Notes: a model not told the origin generated them from the letters alone. A stretch of 64,000 bases of DNA from Neodiprion pinetum (GCF_021155775.2 NC_060235.2:36868607-36932606); one strand, 5' to 3'. Positions 39,194-52,871 are shown, numbered from the stretch's first letter. Translations and numbers: made by a program.

Positions 39194-39195
39194 AT
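39160..39195. repeat. (ATT)n / (TA)n microsatellite
   Basis: ATT units run into TATATA sequence. Confidence 0.9.
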
Positions 39196-39816
39196 TTATA
39201 CATCTTCATTCCTGTTAATATTTTCGCTACTGCAGGGACTCGTTTATTTACCTATTTATTCCTTTCCGCTCTCGCTTCGTGATGAGATGAATTACCGGAT
39301 GGAAGAAAAAGCGAGAGGATGAAGAAGGAGGAAATAACTCCCCTCGTAAAATATCTCAGCACCCACTCGACCCCCAGTCATTGGGTCGTTTCCTCGACTG
39401 CTTGTTCACATTTCATCGATCGACTAAATTTGTTTATTTATTTATCTCTTCCGTTTCCCCTCCTCATCCTGTTTGCAGGCGGTTTCATTATGCCGAGGAG
39501 TTCGGATTTTTTTTTTTTTGAATGATATTTCGTAACGACCTCTGTCGAATCCCGATCTTATACGCGATCATATTCAAAAGCCTTATCCACTTGCCTCTGA
39601 ACGCAGACGACGAAACTACGTTACCAAAAATCCGACCGAAAGCCGCCTCGTCAGCTTTACAATTCTACGTGCTTTTGAAGAAAAATTCACTGCGCAAACG
39701 AATCGGATTTTTCGCCAAGTTTTTCGTCATCGCACGAGTGAATCTTTTCGAGCTTCAGCATTTTTTGAGATATTGTAGAACAGGTGGAACAGTGCAAATT
39801 ACGTTCACCGTATATA

Positions 39817-40244
39817 CACTGAGAAAAATTTCATTTGTTACAGTAACTAGAAAAATTCAGTAAAACAGATATCGTTAAAAAAACTGTTTGAATATTGATG
39901 GAATTAGGAAAAACGAGGTACGCCTAACCATTTTGCGCTATCGTCGATCCTTTTTTGGTAATTGCAACGCAAAATCAGTTTCTTCGGTTTGCTCTACTTT
40001 CTTAGTTAAACAAGGCCTTAACGTCAATTTATTGTTCCACAAGCATTAAATTTTCGCAACAGTTGCAAGAAAATCTAGTAACAGTGATCGTAATGAGAAA
40101 GAATAGTAACGGATACTAGACTTTTCGGTAATAGATAGAAAACTCATTTTCATTGTTGACCTAGAACCATATTTTTCGATTGAGGTAAAAAATGAAAATA
40201 TTTAAAGACCGAGCGGTAACCGGAACTAAAAATTTCTCTCAGCG
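39817..40244. mobile_element. MITE with CACTGAG-type ends (428 bp)
   Basis: The left end reads CACTGAGAAAAATTT and the right end, reverse-complemented, reads CGCTGAGAGAAATTT. The similarity weakens further in. TA flanks both ends (39815-39816 and 40245-40246), as expected for a Tc1/mariner-type target, but two bases are weak evidence in AT-rich DNA. The interior is AT-rich and has no recognisable coding sequence. Confidence 0.5.
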
Positions 40245-40777
40245 TATGTATATATAGTTTGGCGATACAGATTCCAGCGGTTTTAAGATCGGTTTGAAAT
40301 TCATTATCAAGCCCGAGATATTTCTCGCTGGAAATACCTTCGAAGCGTTATTAATTTCCATCGTTGGAAATTACACAGAGAGCCCAACCCTCGATTATAT
40401 CGAGTTCCCCTGCTGCGGGAAAGTGCGACGCGCGTGTTTGTGTGCGTGTGTCTGGAAGTGTAGCGAGCTGTCAGGTAGATACTAAGTAAGCAGAATCAAG
40501 GAAACCAAACACTCGAATGCTCGGACAGCAAAACACTTATCTCTAAGGCCGCGGCTGTCAGTCGCTCGGTCAATTTATAGCTGTATCGCTTTCCCTTCAT
40601 CCTCTGCGAGTTTAATATATAATTGTTCCGAGAAGAATTACGCGGGATTTTACGGGAATCGTCGCGACGAGCAATCGTAAGCGAAAAACATTCTCCGGAT
40701 CTGACTGACGATTTTTCGATCAAATTTTGACGGCATTTTTATTCGAGGTTTTTGTTGCAGAGAATTGTTCCGTGTAA

Positions 40778-40781
<4 letters not shown>

Positions 40782-40811
<30 letters not shown>
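40782..40811. repeat. (TG)n microsatellite
   Basis: A TG array of about 30 bp with ACACATATGTGTG following. Confidence 0.97.
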
Positions 40812-40813
<2 letters not shown>

Positions 40814-43061
40814 ACATATGTGTGTTTTACCTCTTACAGCAAATCGTCCGGGAGCGAGCCAGCGAGAGTCGTACGATGTACTAAAGAAAGAACGTTTATA
40901 GTTCTAGTGGGAAATAAGGTATGAAAAATATTAGAAAATTATCTTTAACGATTGCAGTTATGGTTTTGAACGGTAAGTGGCTCGAATGTACAAAGCCACT
41001 ATGCGTTTGAACAAGACTTCACCGGCACTTTTCCCCTTTCATTACCAGCCTCTCAAACTTCAGCGGCTCTTCTAAAATTGCAACAAACTGACGAATCGGA
41101 GGAAAGGAGGAAACTTCATGAAGGATAACTGCAGCGCGCATCGTTCTTTCTTCCTCTGATCCGAAATTTCGTCTTTAGCACCAGTTGAGCGGATCGAGTT
41201 TCAGAATTTATACAAAGGGAGAACCGAACACCCAAACAGAGAATAACTAAGGTCGCAAGGTAAGGAATGCTACGAATAAGAACACGAGTGAGAATTGCTC
41301 ACCTCGAAAATTTGTCGAAACGAAATTCTGTCGCACAATTACAGGTACTTGTCAAGGTTGGCCGAGAGGCGAGGATTCACGGCTACAAGACAATTCTGTC
41401 GAGACGGACGAACTCGGTATATCATCTGTATAATCAGTCGTTTACGCTGATTTCATTCAAGTACAACTCGATTCCCTCAATCAGGCTTAATTTCATTCAC
41501 TGCGAGGACGCTGTTTCTTGGCTCTGTCCTTTGTTTTCCCCATTCGAGAAGCGGGCGATACACAAATTCCTGAAAACTCTCAAAATCCGTTGCGGACGTA
41601 CGTTCGCAATTTCGAAACGATGTCGGATAAAAAAATTAAAACTAAGGTGATCCAAGCACTCGTCAGCGATCATGTATCACTGCGTGAATTGCGTATATTA
41701 CACATACTTACACCTACAAGGCACGACGCGAAGGAGGTTAAGCCTTTATTATTAGCTTTTATACGAGGACAAAGAAGAGGATGGCGAGCGAACACGCCAG
41801 AGTAAACAGGGGCTAATCTTATCGCAGAGCAAGCAGAGACTGATGAAAAATATTTGTAGTAATAACTGCGGCGAGTTTTGGAGAAGAAGTTGACGATGTT
41901 TCTCTCGTTACATCGCGTAAGTTTCGAGTTTCCACTCGTGAAACTGCCGTTGGAACGCGTACCTTTGATGGTATCGATCATTTTGAGGATTCGTTTCGTC
42001 AACGCAGCGATATTTTCCCGGTCTGTTCACGGTGGCTGCCGCTGGTTCCACGATGTGAAGTAAGTGCAGGTAATCTCTTCAAGAAGAAGAAATAGAAGAA
42101 GAAGAAGAAGAAGATCCTCTTACGCGATCATGTGTCCCGCGTTTCACGGCATTGCCTCGACTCCTTTTGCTAGAATCGAACCGTCGACAAAAGGGAGAAA
42201 TAAAGAAATAAAGAAGCAAAGAAATAGAATAAAGAAACGAACAACGACCTGCAGCTCGGGTGGAACGTGGAACGCGAGCTGAAAACTTGACGTTTACTAA
42301 CTCACCCCAACTTTTCATATTACGCGCAAGAAGCAATCGAGCGACGAACGAACCCCGGAGAAGAAAGGGAAAATTTAAGATTGCCAAACGAGAGTCATTT
42401 GTCTGTTTGCTGCAAGCTTATACAAAACCGCGAGGCCTTGAAAAAACACTTTGCAGCCTGGGCGGGGATCTCGTGCCGTTGATTTTCCGCACTAGCGGGT
42501 AAAGCGTGGGACTTTGTCTTGAGTTCGTATAAAACAACAACCGTAGCTGCACGTTAATCCGTCGGATCGTAACAGCGACTGTTGGGATCGAAGGAAGGAA
42601 CATACCGAAGCGCAAAACCTTCCACGTAACATTGCATCGCGGCACAGTGCGTTTGATCAGCTAATAGCAGTAGAATTCTTTGAGAGGAAGAAAAGGTCTG
42701 CGGATAAAAACGGCAAGGAGAAGAAAAATAGGAAGGAAAAAATATACGCGAAACATAACGAAAGCGGGGTAAAACGAGACCGAGCTTTCTCCGAAGGGAG
42801 GCCCGTCCACTTCGCAGAGAGAAAATGATATACGAGGGTGGCGGTGAAAGGCGAAAGGCTACGACTACGCGACTTTGCTCGTACACACCATTTCACACGA
42901 TATGAATTTCGGAACCTAAAAGCTATTTCAACGGACATAGCGGCACTTTTTGCTACGAGTTTCGTACGACGAGGTCGAAACTGACGAATTGAAAGACACC
43001 GCGGAATCCATCAGTAAATAAAATTAATTCCAACGACTAATTTCGCAGAGAGAAACGTCGA

Positions 43062-43090
43062 AGGAGGAGGAGGAGGAGGAGGAGGAGGAA
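43062..43090. repeat. (GGA)n microsatellite
   Basis: About nine GGA units. Confidence 0.97.
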
Positions 43091-44801
43091 AGTTACAGAG
43101 GAAGAGAGAGTAATGGAGGGGTCAGTCGGGGTTCTTTGCCGAGGTCCAAAGGGTCACCACCGACCGACTCTCCGCCTTCGCCTCGAAGCTCCTGCACGCT
43201 TCTATAGACGAGGACTTTTCTATGGCCTCTGCTCAGTCACCACTGGTCCTCCTTTCACGTATTACATACTCTCGTCGCCCGCCACCCCTGCACCACGAGC
43301 ACCAGCAGCACCAGAAGCCAGCCACCCCTTCAACTTTACTTTAAACTTTTTCATTTCAAGTCTTCGTGCCATTTATACCTACCGGCTCTCCCGAGAGCAA
43401 GGTCCCCACTTTTCATCCTCTGTTAAACCCCTTTGCCATCTGACCCGCGCAGCACAAAACCGTTTCAGCTAATGCCGCTCTCTCTCTCTCTCCCGAGTCA
43501 CAAACTTTGTCGCCTTATTCGGCGGACTTCGCCAGTTGGAGCCGCTATCTGCCCGTGACGGTGCAGTCTCACTCTATTTGCACTTTCTTTTCCACTCTCC
43601 CCCCCCCCCGACCCTGCGCGTACTACCGATAAGGAAAGAAAGACGAAAGAAAGACGACTCGATTCGCGAAACCGATATGGTGAAGAAAATTTTCTCTCTT
43701 TCTCACTCTCTGACCTTGTTCACTTTTTAATCAACGTAAAACACGTAGCGGAAAAATTTGATCAAATGAAAACGAACCGATGATATAATTTCACCCCCTA
43801 GAAGACGCGAGTCTCTCTCGTATACTTGGCTTCGTTCAAAACGGTGGCGAAAGAAGTGCCGCGGTGAAAAGTTCGACGGGGTTTTTTGCTTTTCAAATTT
43901 TTTACGCCCCGTCGTGTGTACGTACCTCATGCCGATCTTCACGGTTCTGTACGTATACCCCATCGGTTTTCCGTAAGTTTAGGAAACTTTTCTTCTTTCC
44001 AACTTCTTTATTTTTTTATTTTTATTTTATTTTTTTTTTGCTCTGTTCATCGAAACCGAAGCCTTGCACAAACGAGGACCGTATATAAGACACGACGCGA
44101 TTATTTGACGAAACAAACTCTCTGCGATATACAAAATACACGTTATTTATCTTTCCGATAAGTGGGAAGAAATCTTGGAGGTATTTCCTCGGTTGTGCAA
44201 CGCGATTATCCACTGCGGGTAATCCAATAGATACAGGAGATAATCTAATTGATCCGGGTTATCCTGGTGGTACTATACAGCCGTATTTATCCGGTGATCC
44301 CGGTACGACTCGATTACAGTGAGATCCCTGGTATTTTCTCAGCGAACGGTGAAGAAGGAGGAGGGATGAAAAGAGTAGTTAACGGCGCAGACAGCGCGCC
44401 GAGACAACTTCAAGATCTAACGAAGTGATACAACCCCTGCAGCGAGATGCGAACAAGCTCAAGGGAAAAAGTCGCCAAGAGTATTGGCACTAACTTAAAT
44501 TTATCGATGGTGGTGAGACGGGTCTGCTTAGCTCGTTGTCGCTCTAACTCGGTGAAATTTGGCCGCCGTTGATTTTCAAATAGACGGATTCCGAATCGAT
44601 TTACAAAATTTAAACAACTCGCTAGTCGTGAGCAATGCTCGGTGTAACGGTTTCCAAATTATTTACGGTCATATAATCGTATTCAGCGGATTCCACGCTG
44701 TAAAAAATGGCGAATCGAGTTAGCGATATGTTTCAGGATTCGAGATGAAGGGGATTAAGAATGAGAAATTGGCAACGCGATCGAATATAATTTATGTATA
44801 T

Positions 44802-45345
44802 TACGGTGTCCGTTATTTAGAGTGTTTACAATTTTTTTTTTCTGGCGCACCCGCCGAACCAAATTTAAATAATTGAAAAACAATTCTCTGATGTATTGAG
44901 ATGTTTATTCCAAGTTTAACCCGTGCCTATAAAAGGGTGGATTTCCCCATTTCAAATACACATGTTTCGGACACATTCTCAGTATATATTTTATTACAAG
45001 AATAATAATACTCAAACAAAACTGCAACCGCGAGGTGATAGTGAGCATTAATGCTACTATCAGAGAAAAAATTTGCATCATCATACCAGGTAATCTAGAC
45101 AAATTGCACTTCCACTAAATGGAAAAAAGTTAGATTTCGAGGGTGTGCAATTCGTCGAGATTGGATGGTATGACGATGTGAATATTTTCTCAGATATCAG
45201 CACCGATGCCGACTAAAATCTCGCGGTTATAGATTTTTTGGAACATCGTTACTCTTACAATAAAATAGATTAGAAAATATTGGAGAATTCTTTTTCAATT
45301 ATTTAAGGTTGAAAATCGTAAACACCCTAAATAACGGACACCCTG
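44802..45345. mobile_element. hAT-like MITE with perfect 8-bp target duplication (544 bp)
   Basis: The terminal inverted repeats of about 34 bp differ at four positions; the right end reads CAGGGTGTCCGTTATTTAG and the left end is the same after its first three bases. The flanks are ATGTATAT on both sides (44794-44801 and 45346-45353), an exact 8-bp duplication. CAGGG-type ends with 8-bp duplications identify the hAT superfamily. A second inverted pair lies inside (about 44863-44890 with 45280-45307). The minus-strand open frame at 44905-45102 is 65 codons and unlike a transposase. Confidence 0.85.
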
Positions 45346-47027
45346 ATGTATATACATTTTATATCTACGTGCATAGATGCATGTACGGTCAAATCACGCA
45401 ACGACTATCATCAGCAGCAGTAGCAACTGTAATACGCAGGGGCAGGAAATTGTATGAACGCTGTATCACGCGAGGTGTGCGCAATTTATTCAGTATAGCC
45501 GTGTGGCAGGAAATTGCGGATAAACGGTGAGCGAAATGTAGAGTGAAGTAAATTAACACTGTGCAAGAGAAAAAAATAAAGAAAAAATAATTCAAAAATG
45601 ATAAAAAAAATTTCTCAGCCATAATATACTTATCTGCGTGAAACTCCGCCCCGGGCGGCTGGGATTTGAAATAGTCTTTACGTACTGCGAGGGGCGGATA
45701 AGAAGGGGTGGGAAGAGGAGATCAGCCGGGGTTGCCGTCATTAGCGCGAGTCGCGACGGACTTATAAGCTGCATCCCTTAAACAACTTTTGCTCTGTAGA
45801 GAAGCCCGCGCGCACTTAGCGCTGTGTATTTTAAGCTGGGACAAAGAGAAGGAGAGAGAAAGAGGACGGAAGGGGGGATGGGAGAAAAGGGAGGAAAAGA
45901 GAGCCCGATATTTTTCCCCCTACTACCCCGTAGAAGAATAACGTCGAAATATGGCGCATCTGTATCGCGGTCTGCGGTACGTGGGCGCAATGAAAACCAC
46001 TCGAGACCCCTCGACTACGCATCGGTACATTTAATACCACCCACTAGTCGGCGCGAGAGGAGGAAGTCAAGGGTGCGGGGGAAAAAGGATAAAGGAACGG
46101 CACGGATGAGGGGGGTGGAGAAGAGGGACGCGAATGTGAAAAGTGAAATTCCCGACTTACGAGTACACCGCAACGACGATTTACATGCCGAGACTGCGAC
46201 GTGAAAATTCGCTAATAATGCGACACTGACGCGACTTGTATGATTTCTCTACAACGGTTATTTTTTTTTATTTTTTTTTTTTTTTTTTACCGCCGCGGAG
46301 AGTGAAAAATTTTTCCATTATATTTCGACCAGTAGGCACGATGGAAGTTTGTTATATACGGATAGAAAAACTCGTTGTAATCACAGAAGCGCACGTCAGG
46401 CGAGTGCGAGAATTTGGAACTGTACGTTAAGGGTAGCTGGTTTTTTTTTTTTTTTTCCCTCCAAGATACAAGCGCGCCGAAGAGGAAGAAAGGAAAAATT
46501 CATGTCTGTGGTAAAGTTTCACACCCTTGCCGGCTGGCTGAGCCTTACCATACAGCAGCATCAGCGGCAGAGGGTTGCTACCCACTCCAGCGTACAGAAA
46601 AAAACCACCCTTGCATAACCATAGCGAGGCGACGTACTTGCAGTTGAAAGACCAACGCCGACCGCGCCTGTCTGTATTTTTGTTTTTCTCGCAAAAGGGT
46701 TTCATCCTCGCGAGTAGAGACAAAATCAGCGCAGATTGAAAGCTGTAATTTTTGCATTCAAGGATCTCCCCTTGCCCTCCTTTGCCGATGAAAGATTCGC
46801 CTAGCTTTTGATTTTCAGGGACAATTTATAAATCCGATTCTCGGGTCGAGTCATTCAATTGCAAATCTATTATTCAGCGATTTGAACTTGCAAATTCTTG
46901 AGTGTTTGAAAAAATTTGATTCATTCATCTTTCTGCGATATTTTACAAAAGTATTTTCAAAGCAATAAACAGAAGTCGTAAGATTACCCGTGATTCTTGA
47001 GTTGTAACTGTGAAAGATCCCTTCAAC

Positions 47028-47483
47028 AAGGTGTCTAATTTTTTCGGCGACTAGGAAATCAGGACAAAATAACAATTTTTTCATCACCTTTTTGACGATC
47101 CACAACTGCTTTGGCAAAATTTAAATGTGATTTTTTAAATATTTAGAGTATAGCAAGCAGCATTAACATTGACATTAACGTCTCGTTTTTTTTTTATTTA
47201 TCGTCATAAATATTGCTACCACAACGCTGAAGTGAGAAATTTATGAAATGCTTGTTTTTTTTTTTTATTAAAAAAAGAATAACAAACAATACAGTTTTTT
47301 TGAAAAACAAAAAATGTAAACGAGTATCAATACTTTGTATACTCTGTGTTACCGATTAACCTAAAAATAAAATTTTCAGGTTCATTAGTAGAACTTCATG
47401 ACATTTTATGACTCTTCAAGGGTTGCATTGAATTTCATGACATTTAAGAATTTTCAGGTTATTTCAGGTCGTTAGACACCCTG
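47028..47483. mobile_element. hAT-like non-autonomous element, degraded (about 456 bp)
   Basis: The right end, reverse-complemented, begins CAGGGTGTCTAACGACCTG. The left end reads AAGGTGTCTAA followed by a T-run and CGACTAGGAAAT, a degraded version of the same terminus. TTCAAC occurs immediately outside both ends (47022-47027 and 47484-47489), fitting a decayed 8-bp hAT duplication. Repeated TCATGACATTT-like words occur near the right end. There is no coding capacity. Confidence 0.55.
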
Positions 47484-47992
47484 TTCAACGCACGTCGTTG
47501 TAACATCAATATGACAAATTACCGTCAACACAAGATGCGGCAACTTTGAATCGCGTCGCGTTGTTATACGATTCGAGAAATTACAGCTAAAAACCGTCAC
47601 GTGAGGAAACTGACTCGAGGGTAGGAGGAAATAACGAGGCACATTTAGGCAAACGAGGATACAGTTGGTTACGCTAACGTTAGCAGAATGAAAAAAAAAA
47701 AAAAAAAACACACACAAAAAAACCACCAAGTATTCACTCGCTCGTGGACCGAATCGGCTAAAGAAGATATATAAGCGCAATCTGGTTTTTCCCATTTCCC
47801 TTTTTCAATTGCTAATTAATAATGTACGTGTGCCTTGTGCCTGCGTATGCGCAACAGTTGAAGAACGAAAACAACCCCTGCTTTATTTACTCACGCAATA
47901 TGCGCGCCCCGTACCGTCAACGATTATAAATCGCCATTACAATAAAGCCTGCGTGGGTATGCGTTTAACCGTAATATACGCGTTTACCGTAC

Positions 47993-47993
47993 C

Positions 47994-48031
<38 letters not shown>

Positions 48032-48033
48032 GT
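47993..48033 (+). repeat. CAG/CAA repeat
   Basis: CAG and CAA units (about 12) in the plus strand within a chance frame that would read Ser/Asn here. No supported exon contains it. Confidence 0.93.
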
Positions 48034-48334
48034 GCACTGTGGATGATAGAAATACCTGAATCCCCTTAATTAGCGGTAGCTACGACGAGTCGCTATTGCC
48101 AATCGCACAAAGCCACGTACTTCCACGCAGTCTACTCTTTCCCTCCGCCTCCCTCCCCGCCCCCTAACGCCACCTCTTCCCCCCTCCCCAGCTTGTCTCT
48201 CGTCTCTCATAACTCAAGACTCTCTAACTTTAATTGAATTTAAATTGAATTTAAAATATTAATATTTCTCTACATTACAGTTATTACGTCTACCTCCCGC
48301 TATCAGGACTACCGCCACCGGTTCCGTCTGTCCG

Positions 48335-48385
48335 TTTTTTTTTTTTTTAAATCTTTATTTTATTTTTTTATTTATTTTTTTTTGA
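48335..48385. repeat. T-rich / poly(T) stretch
   Basis: T runs broken by A and AAATC. Confidence 0.9.
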
Positions 48386-49311
48386 GCCGTAGTAGCGGCA
48401 CCAGGAGCAGTAGCTTCACAGCCTCGTTGAATTAGTTAGTTAATTAATTAATTGATTAAGTGTATCTCTAAACACCTGTTACGTATACAATACGGGCGTC
48501 GCACGCTGAATGTTGATGTACACTTTTAGATTAGCTATGTATACAGATAACGTCGGGTTACTATTCATGGTTCGCAGACGGATCGGATCTCGAATCGGTG
48601 GTAATGAGATTAAGAATAAGATTCGCACGATCTATCTCTGCGTCAGAAATATATAACCGTGTAACGTTGGTAAGATTGTAAGAATTTTTTTTTTTTCCTA
48701 CACTCAGCAGTCAGGATCAGAGCCAGCTTTTCCGGCTGAAATCGCCACCCGCAGATTTAAGACCGTTGGGAAAAAGGACTGACAAGTGAAAATGGTGGGT
48801 GTGGGAGAAAGAGTCAGAGAACGGAGAAAAAGCAAGAGAAAAAACTTAAAATGAAAGTAAAAAATGGAAAAAAATGAAAAATGAAAAAAAGAAAATAAAA
48901 CTAAAATTATATATAGAGGGGTCGCGTTAGCGTTGGGATTAAACCGAGTAGCGCGGGGCGAGCGTAGCTTTAAAAAGATAATTTGGTTCTAGGTAGTCGT
49001 CGGTTGAGCAATACCAGAAGCATAGAAGCGGTTGTAGCACATCAACGGTAATAACTCCGACCGTGTATATTACGTTTAAATTCATGACTAAGCAAACAGC
49101 TGGCTGAGTTTGCGGAAGTTCGCAAGTCCGGACGGACGGGCAACGAGGCGGAGCAGTTATAGTGCCGGGCCTTTCGAGTTGACCCCTCAAGGCACTTTCA
49201 GTATTTGCTTTGACTCAAAGTTACCGCTAAGTTAGTTACTATTACCAGTTACCGTTTGATCCAGATTTGCAGGTGTATCCAACCGCCCGCCCGTCTGTCT
49301 TACGAACGGCG

Positions 49312-49351
49312 CTTCTGCTTCTGCCGCTGTTGCTGTTGCTGTTGCTGCTGC
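49312..49351 (-). repeat. CAG/CAA repeat, opposite orientation
   Basis: CTG/TTG units in the plus strand, so CAG/CAA on the minus strand, about 1.3 kb from the array at 47993-48033 and inverted relative to it. Confidence 0.93.
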
Positions 49352-51585
49352 TCCTTACGCACCACCGTATTTTCGGGTCCTGTGGTTCGGGGGTCGACCG
49401 CGGTTTCGGATAACTTCGATAACGTTACGGATTCTCTAAACGGAATTTCCCACACTCTGATGTGTTTCAGCCACTCGCCCTACCCAACTTTGTCTTGAGG
49501 AAGTTCAAGCCCAAAACCGTAATTCAGGTGCCTCGGTAGGTACTTATCAATTACCCTTCCTCATAATCACGTTGTAACCTCCCTGCTTTCTCAGTTGTCA
49601 TTGAAACCAGATATCACGGCAGAATTAACAGGTTTGAAGTATCGCTCGGGTCCGAGGATAACTTTACAAACATCGGCGAACGCTCCCTCAATTTATACGT
49701 TTTTCTCTTCGGCTAGAAATTTCCCGGTGCCGATGTTGTACGGAGTTAGACGCGCGCGAAGGACGCTAAGCGGCTTGTTTATTCGGAAAGGATTAAAACG
49801 ATGCATATGTGGCAAAATCGCGTTCTTCAACTACATAGGTACACGAAGAGAATAATTACACCGAAAGGGGGAATATTAACGTCGCAGCGATAGTTTCCTG
49901 CGGCCAGAGGCTGACCATAAAGAGTGTATGGGGGTATGGTACGGTGCTCGGCATGGCATGGATTGATTATCCCCGTAACCATTTTGTTACAAGCACATAT
50001 TCCGACCCAAGGACCCGACCCTTCACCGATGCTCGACGGTCCTCCGACCGCGGTGAAATAGTTGGTAAAATTTGTAACGCGAACGTAACGGTGCGCCGCA
50101 TCGTTGGTTCCCGCACAGTTGCTCAAGTAATAAACTTTTGACGAGGCTAAAGCTTGCCGGGCGAGAACCGTAATGAAAATTGACACTAACGGGTATTGTT
50201 TCTGGTTCGATTTCCAACGATCCGAACGAGCATTTCCCGCAATATAAACCCCCGGCTTCGAAACTTTTACGCGTTGTTACCCGCAACAACACAATATTGT
50301 GCAGCACCGCGCTATTCCTCTCTTATATCGCACCCCAAATCGTATAAAAGGAAATTCGGACTCGGTCCGGTTACTTCGTTGGTTACTGGCTCGGGTCCCG
50401 ATCGTGACACGCAACCTTCGATCGAAGCCTGCCACTCCAGGCGAGACACCGCGAACGGATCACCGAATTACCATCGCTGAATAGTATTCACAGGATTTCC
50501 ATGTTATTCGAATATTCCGGCAGCGTTGGCAAGCTGCAATTCTAACGAATATTGGAGCGTCCAGGTTTAATCCCCTTTAGGGCCAGGCGCTCTGACTGCC
50601 TGATGAAAACCAGTATTACGATGCAGCTACAATTTGCAAGCGTTAATACTGAATAATTGATACGACGGTTCGTAGAATCGTTCCCATAACCAACAATCAC
50701 GGATAGATATTTTGAGTCATCGTGTTTATATCTACCAAACGGATCGTTCCACCGCTTCGTGAATCGTTGCTCGATTCGGCTCAATTGAATTCCGCGGCCA
50801 AGTGACAATGGGCAAGTTTCGGTTGCTTGTGTCGCAAATTCGATACACCGTCCCATTTCGACGATTGAAGCGACTAAGTTTAATTCGACGCTGATGTTGA
50901 CGTTCCGGCAAACCCACAGCAAGTGTCTCTTCAAATGCCCCGGCAAACGAGCCGAAGGACTTTGATTTCTCCCGCATTCAACCCGAACCGCCGCCGTCAG
51001 TCGTTTCTCATTAGCGCGTGAAATGCGAACGGGGGTTGGCCATTCGCAACCTGCACCCTCCCCCGCCCCGCATTCACATTGATTTCCAATCAATCCAAAA
51101 CTATCCTCAACGGATCAGGATAAAAGTGCCCGCGGGATAAGTGAACCGACCAATACGTGCCACCTGGCGTCATCGGCGTTATTTTTGTCAGCGAATGTTT
51201 TTTTTTTTTATCTTGATTTGATGTTGAGTTGACGAGCGTGACGATGATTGGGGAAATAAAAATGTTACAAAAATAAATAAAAAAAACCTGGGATAAATCT
51301 GGCAAGTGTAATTTGAGGGATCGAATGATTTACTACGTGTGGAATATCGATCGTTGTTCGCTCGCGGATCGGGGTTCATTGCCGCCGTTAACGTTTTGCT
51401 CCGGAGTGAAACGCGCGTTGTACCCTGAGGGAATCCTGGGAATTCCCGTGATTCAATCATTCAATTGTTTCTGGCATCGCTCGTCGACCGATCAGCGTTG
51501 CGGTCGTCAATCAATGCTTTCAAATTGATTTTCTGTACATCGAGTTCCGCGTTTAACTGAACTGCGGTAGGTATTACAGACTTAC

Positions 51586-51735
51586 CTGATTTTTTCCTTT
51601 CAATACCAGGACGTTGGTCACTCTGCCGAACGGTATACCAAGGTGAACAATTTCCGCCTCCGTCACCTCGTTTGGGATGTTTCTGATATGGATAACCCTC
51701 GATGGCTTTCCATTGTGACTTTTGTCGAGCTTGGC
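51586..51735 (-). CDS. heph: heph exon: end of N-terminal region and first half of RRM1
   Basis: This 150-nt, phase 0-0 exon encodes 50 residues. It opens with a short basic segment (AKLDKSHNGKPSR). RRM1 then follows, with the RNP2-type strand VIHIRNIP, the helix NEVTEAEIVHLGIPFG, and the strand RVTNVLVLKGKNQ, which begins the RNP1 region. The acceptor on the transcript strand is a pyrimidine tract ending tttctgtttcag, and the donor is CAG|gtaagtctg. In human PTBP1 the same region reads VIHIRKLP and ends KGKNQ, so assignment to PTB is firm. The frame used is not the longest open frame here; it is fixed by the splice sites and by homology. The exon that precedes it in the mRNA is not identified with confidence. 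Confidence 0.96.
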
Positions 51736-52871
51736 CTGAAACAGAAACCGTTCGAAATGAGCATTCGCAAGCTTTCAACCAATACAAATTAATTCTCGCC
51801 AGCCAAATATAGACGTCGCATTCGAGTGGAAGCATAATAGAAACACAAAGGGTACGGTTTTAGGAGTTTTCTTTGAACTCTCGTTACCAGCCGAACCCTT
51901 CCGGTTCGTCAAAACGATAGCCTGTTAACCTCTCTAAATGATAGAGAAATTTATATTGCTAATACAATATCCTTTTCCACGTAAAAAAAGAAAAAGGTTA
52001 AACAATATCAAACAGAATATCCTCACCTCATCAACTGTTAACAACCTCCCTCCTACGTTTAGAAGTTAAAGTTTTTAAAAATTTTTGTAACAACAGACGA
52101 AACACTTTCAACCATTGCACTACTCGCAACTTCTAACGCCGTCCTTGTATAACGTATAAATTAAAACTTGAGAGTAAAATCCAAATACCAAACTTATTCA
52201 TCGACAGACAGAAAAAATCGAGCAAATAATTCACACTAAATTAAGTTGGCGAGCGAAGCGCGTGCACGAATCACAGCAAATACGCTGTGAAGACGCGCAA
52301 CAGCAACGAACCGCTATACGCCTCTCTCAATAATTTATTCCGGATATTATTCAGCATGATCGGCCATTTGTTGATCGAAAATTTATGCAAGAAGTTTCAT
52401 CAACCGCCCCGTATAATCTCACCGTATTTATTTTACGCGACAAAATTTCCGGATGCGATCATTTGTTCGATATAAAATAAATAGAATAAATATGTGCATG
52501 TATATATCGCCCACGTATACACACATAGACGCGGGAGGGATATTTTTTACCCGTCGTTTTCTCGACGCGGCGTTAATTTGAAAAATCTCTTTCCCCGGTG
52601 CGCCTCGGAGCCGAGAGGATGGAAAGGGAGAACGAGAGAGCAGCAGCCCGACTGATAAGGATTTAGTAATATTTTGTCACTCGGGAGGCCAATAGGATGG
52701 GTATAGGTACCAGGGGTGAATTATATATCCTCCCCCATCGCCGGGATTATCCTATCGGAGCAGAACCCTTCGTATATTTAAATCGAAGCCCGGGCAGGAG
52801 CCCGAGGCAGAGTTTTCAATCACGCCTCAATCTAGTCAGCTCCACTCACAGAGTCATTCCCCTCAACGTAT

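Noticed and set aside
50542..51093. Longest open frame of the window, 183 codons, minus strand
   Set aside because: No recognisable domain, mixed composition, lies inside the heph intron and has no convincing splice or start context; length is within chance expectation for 64 kb.
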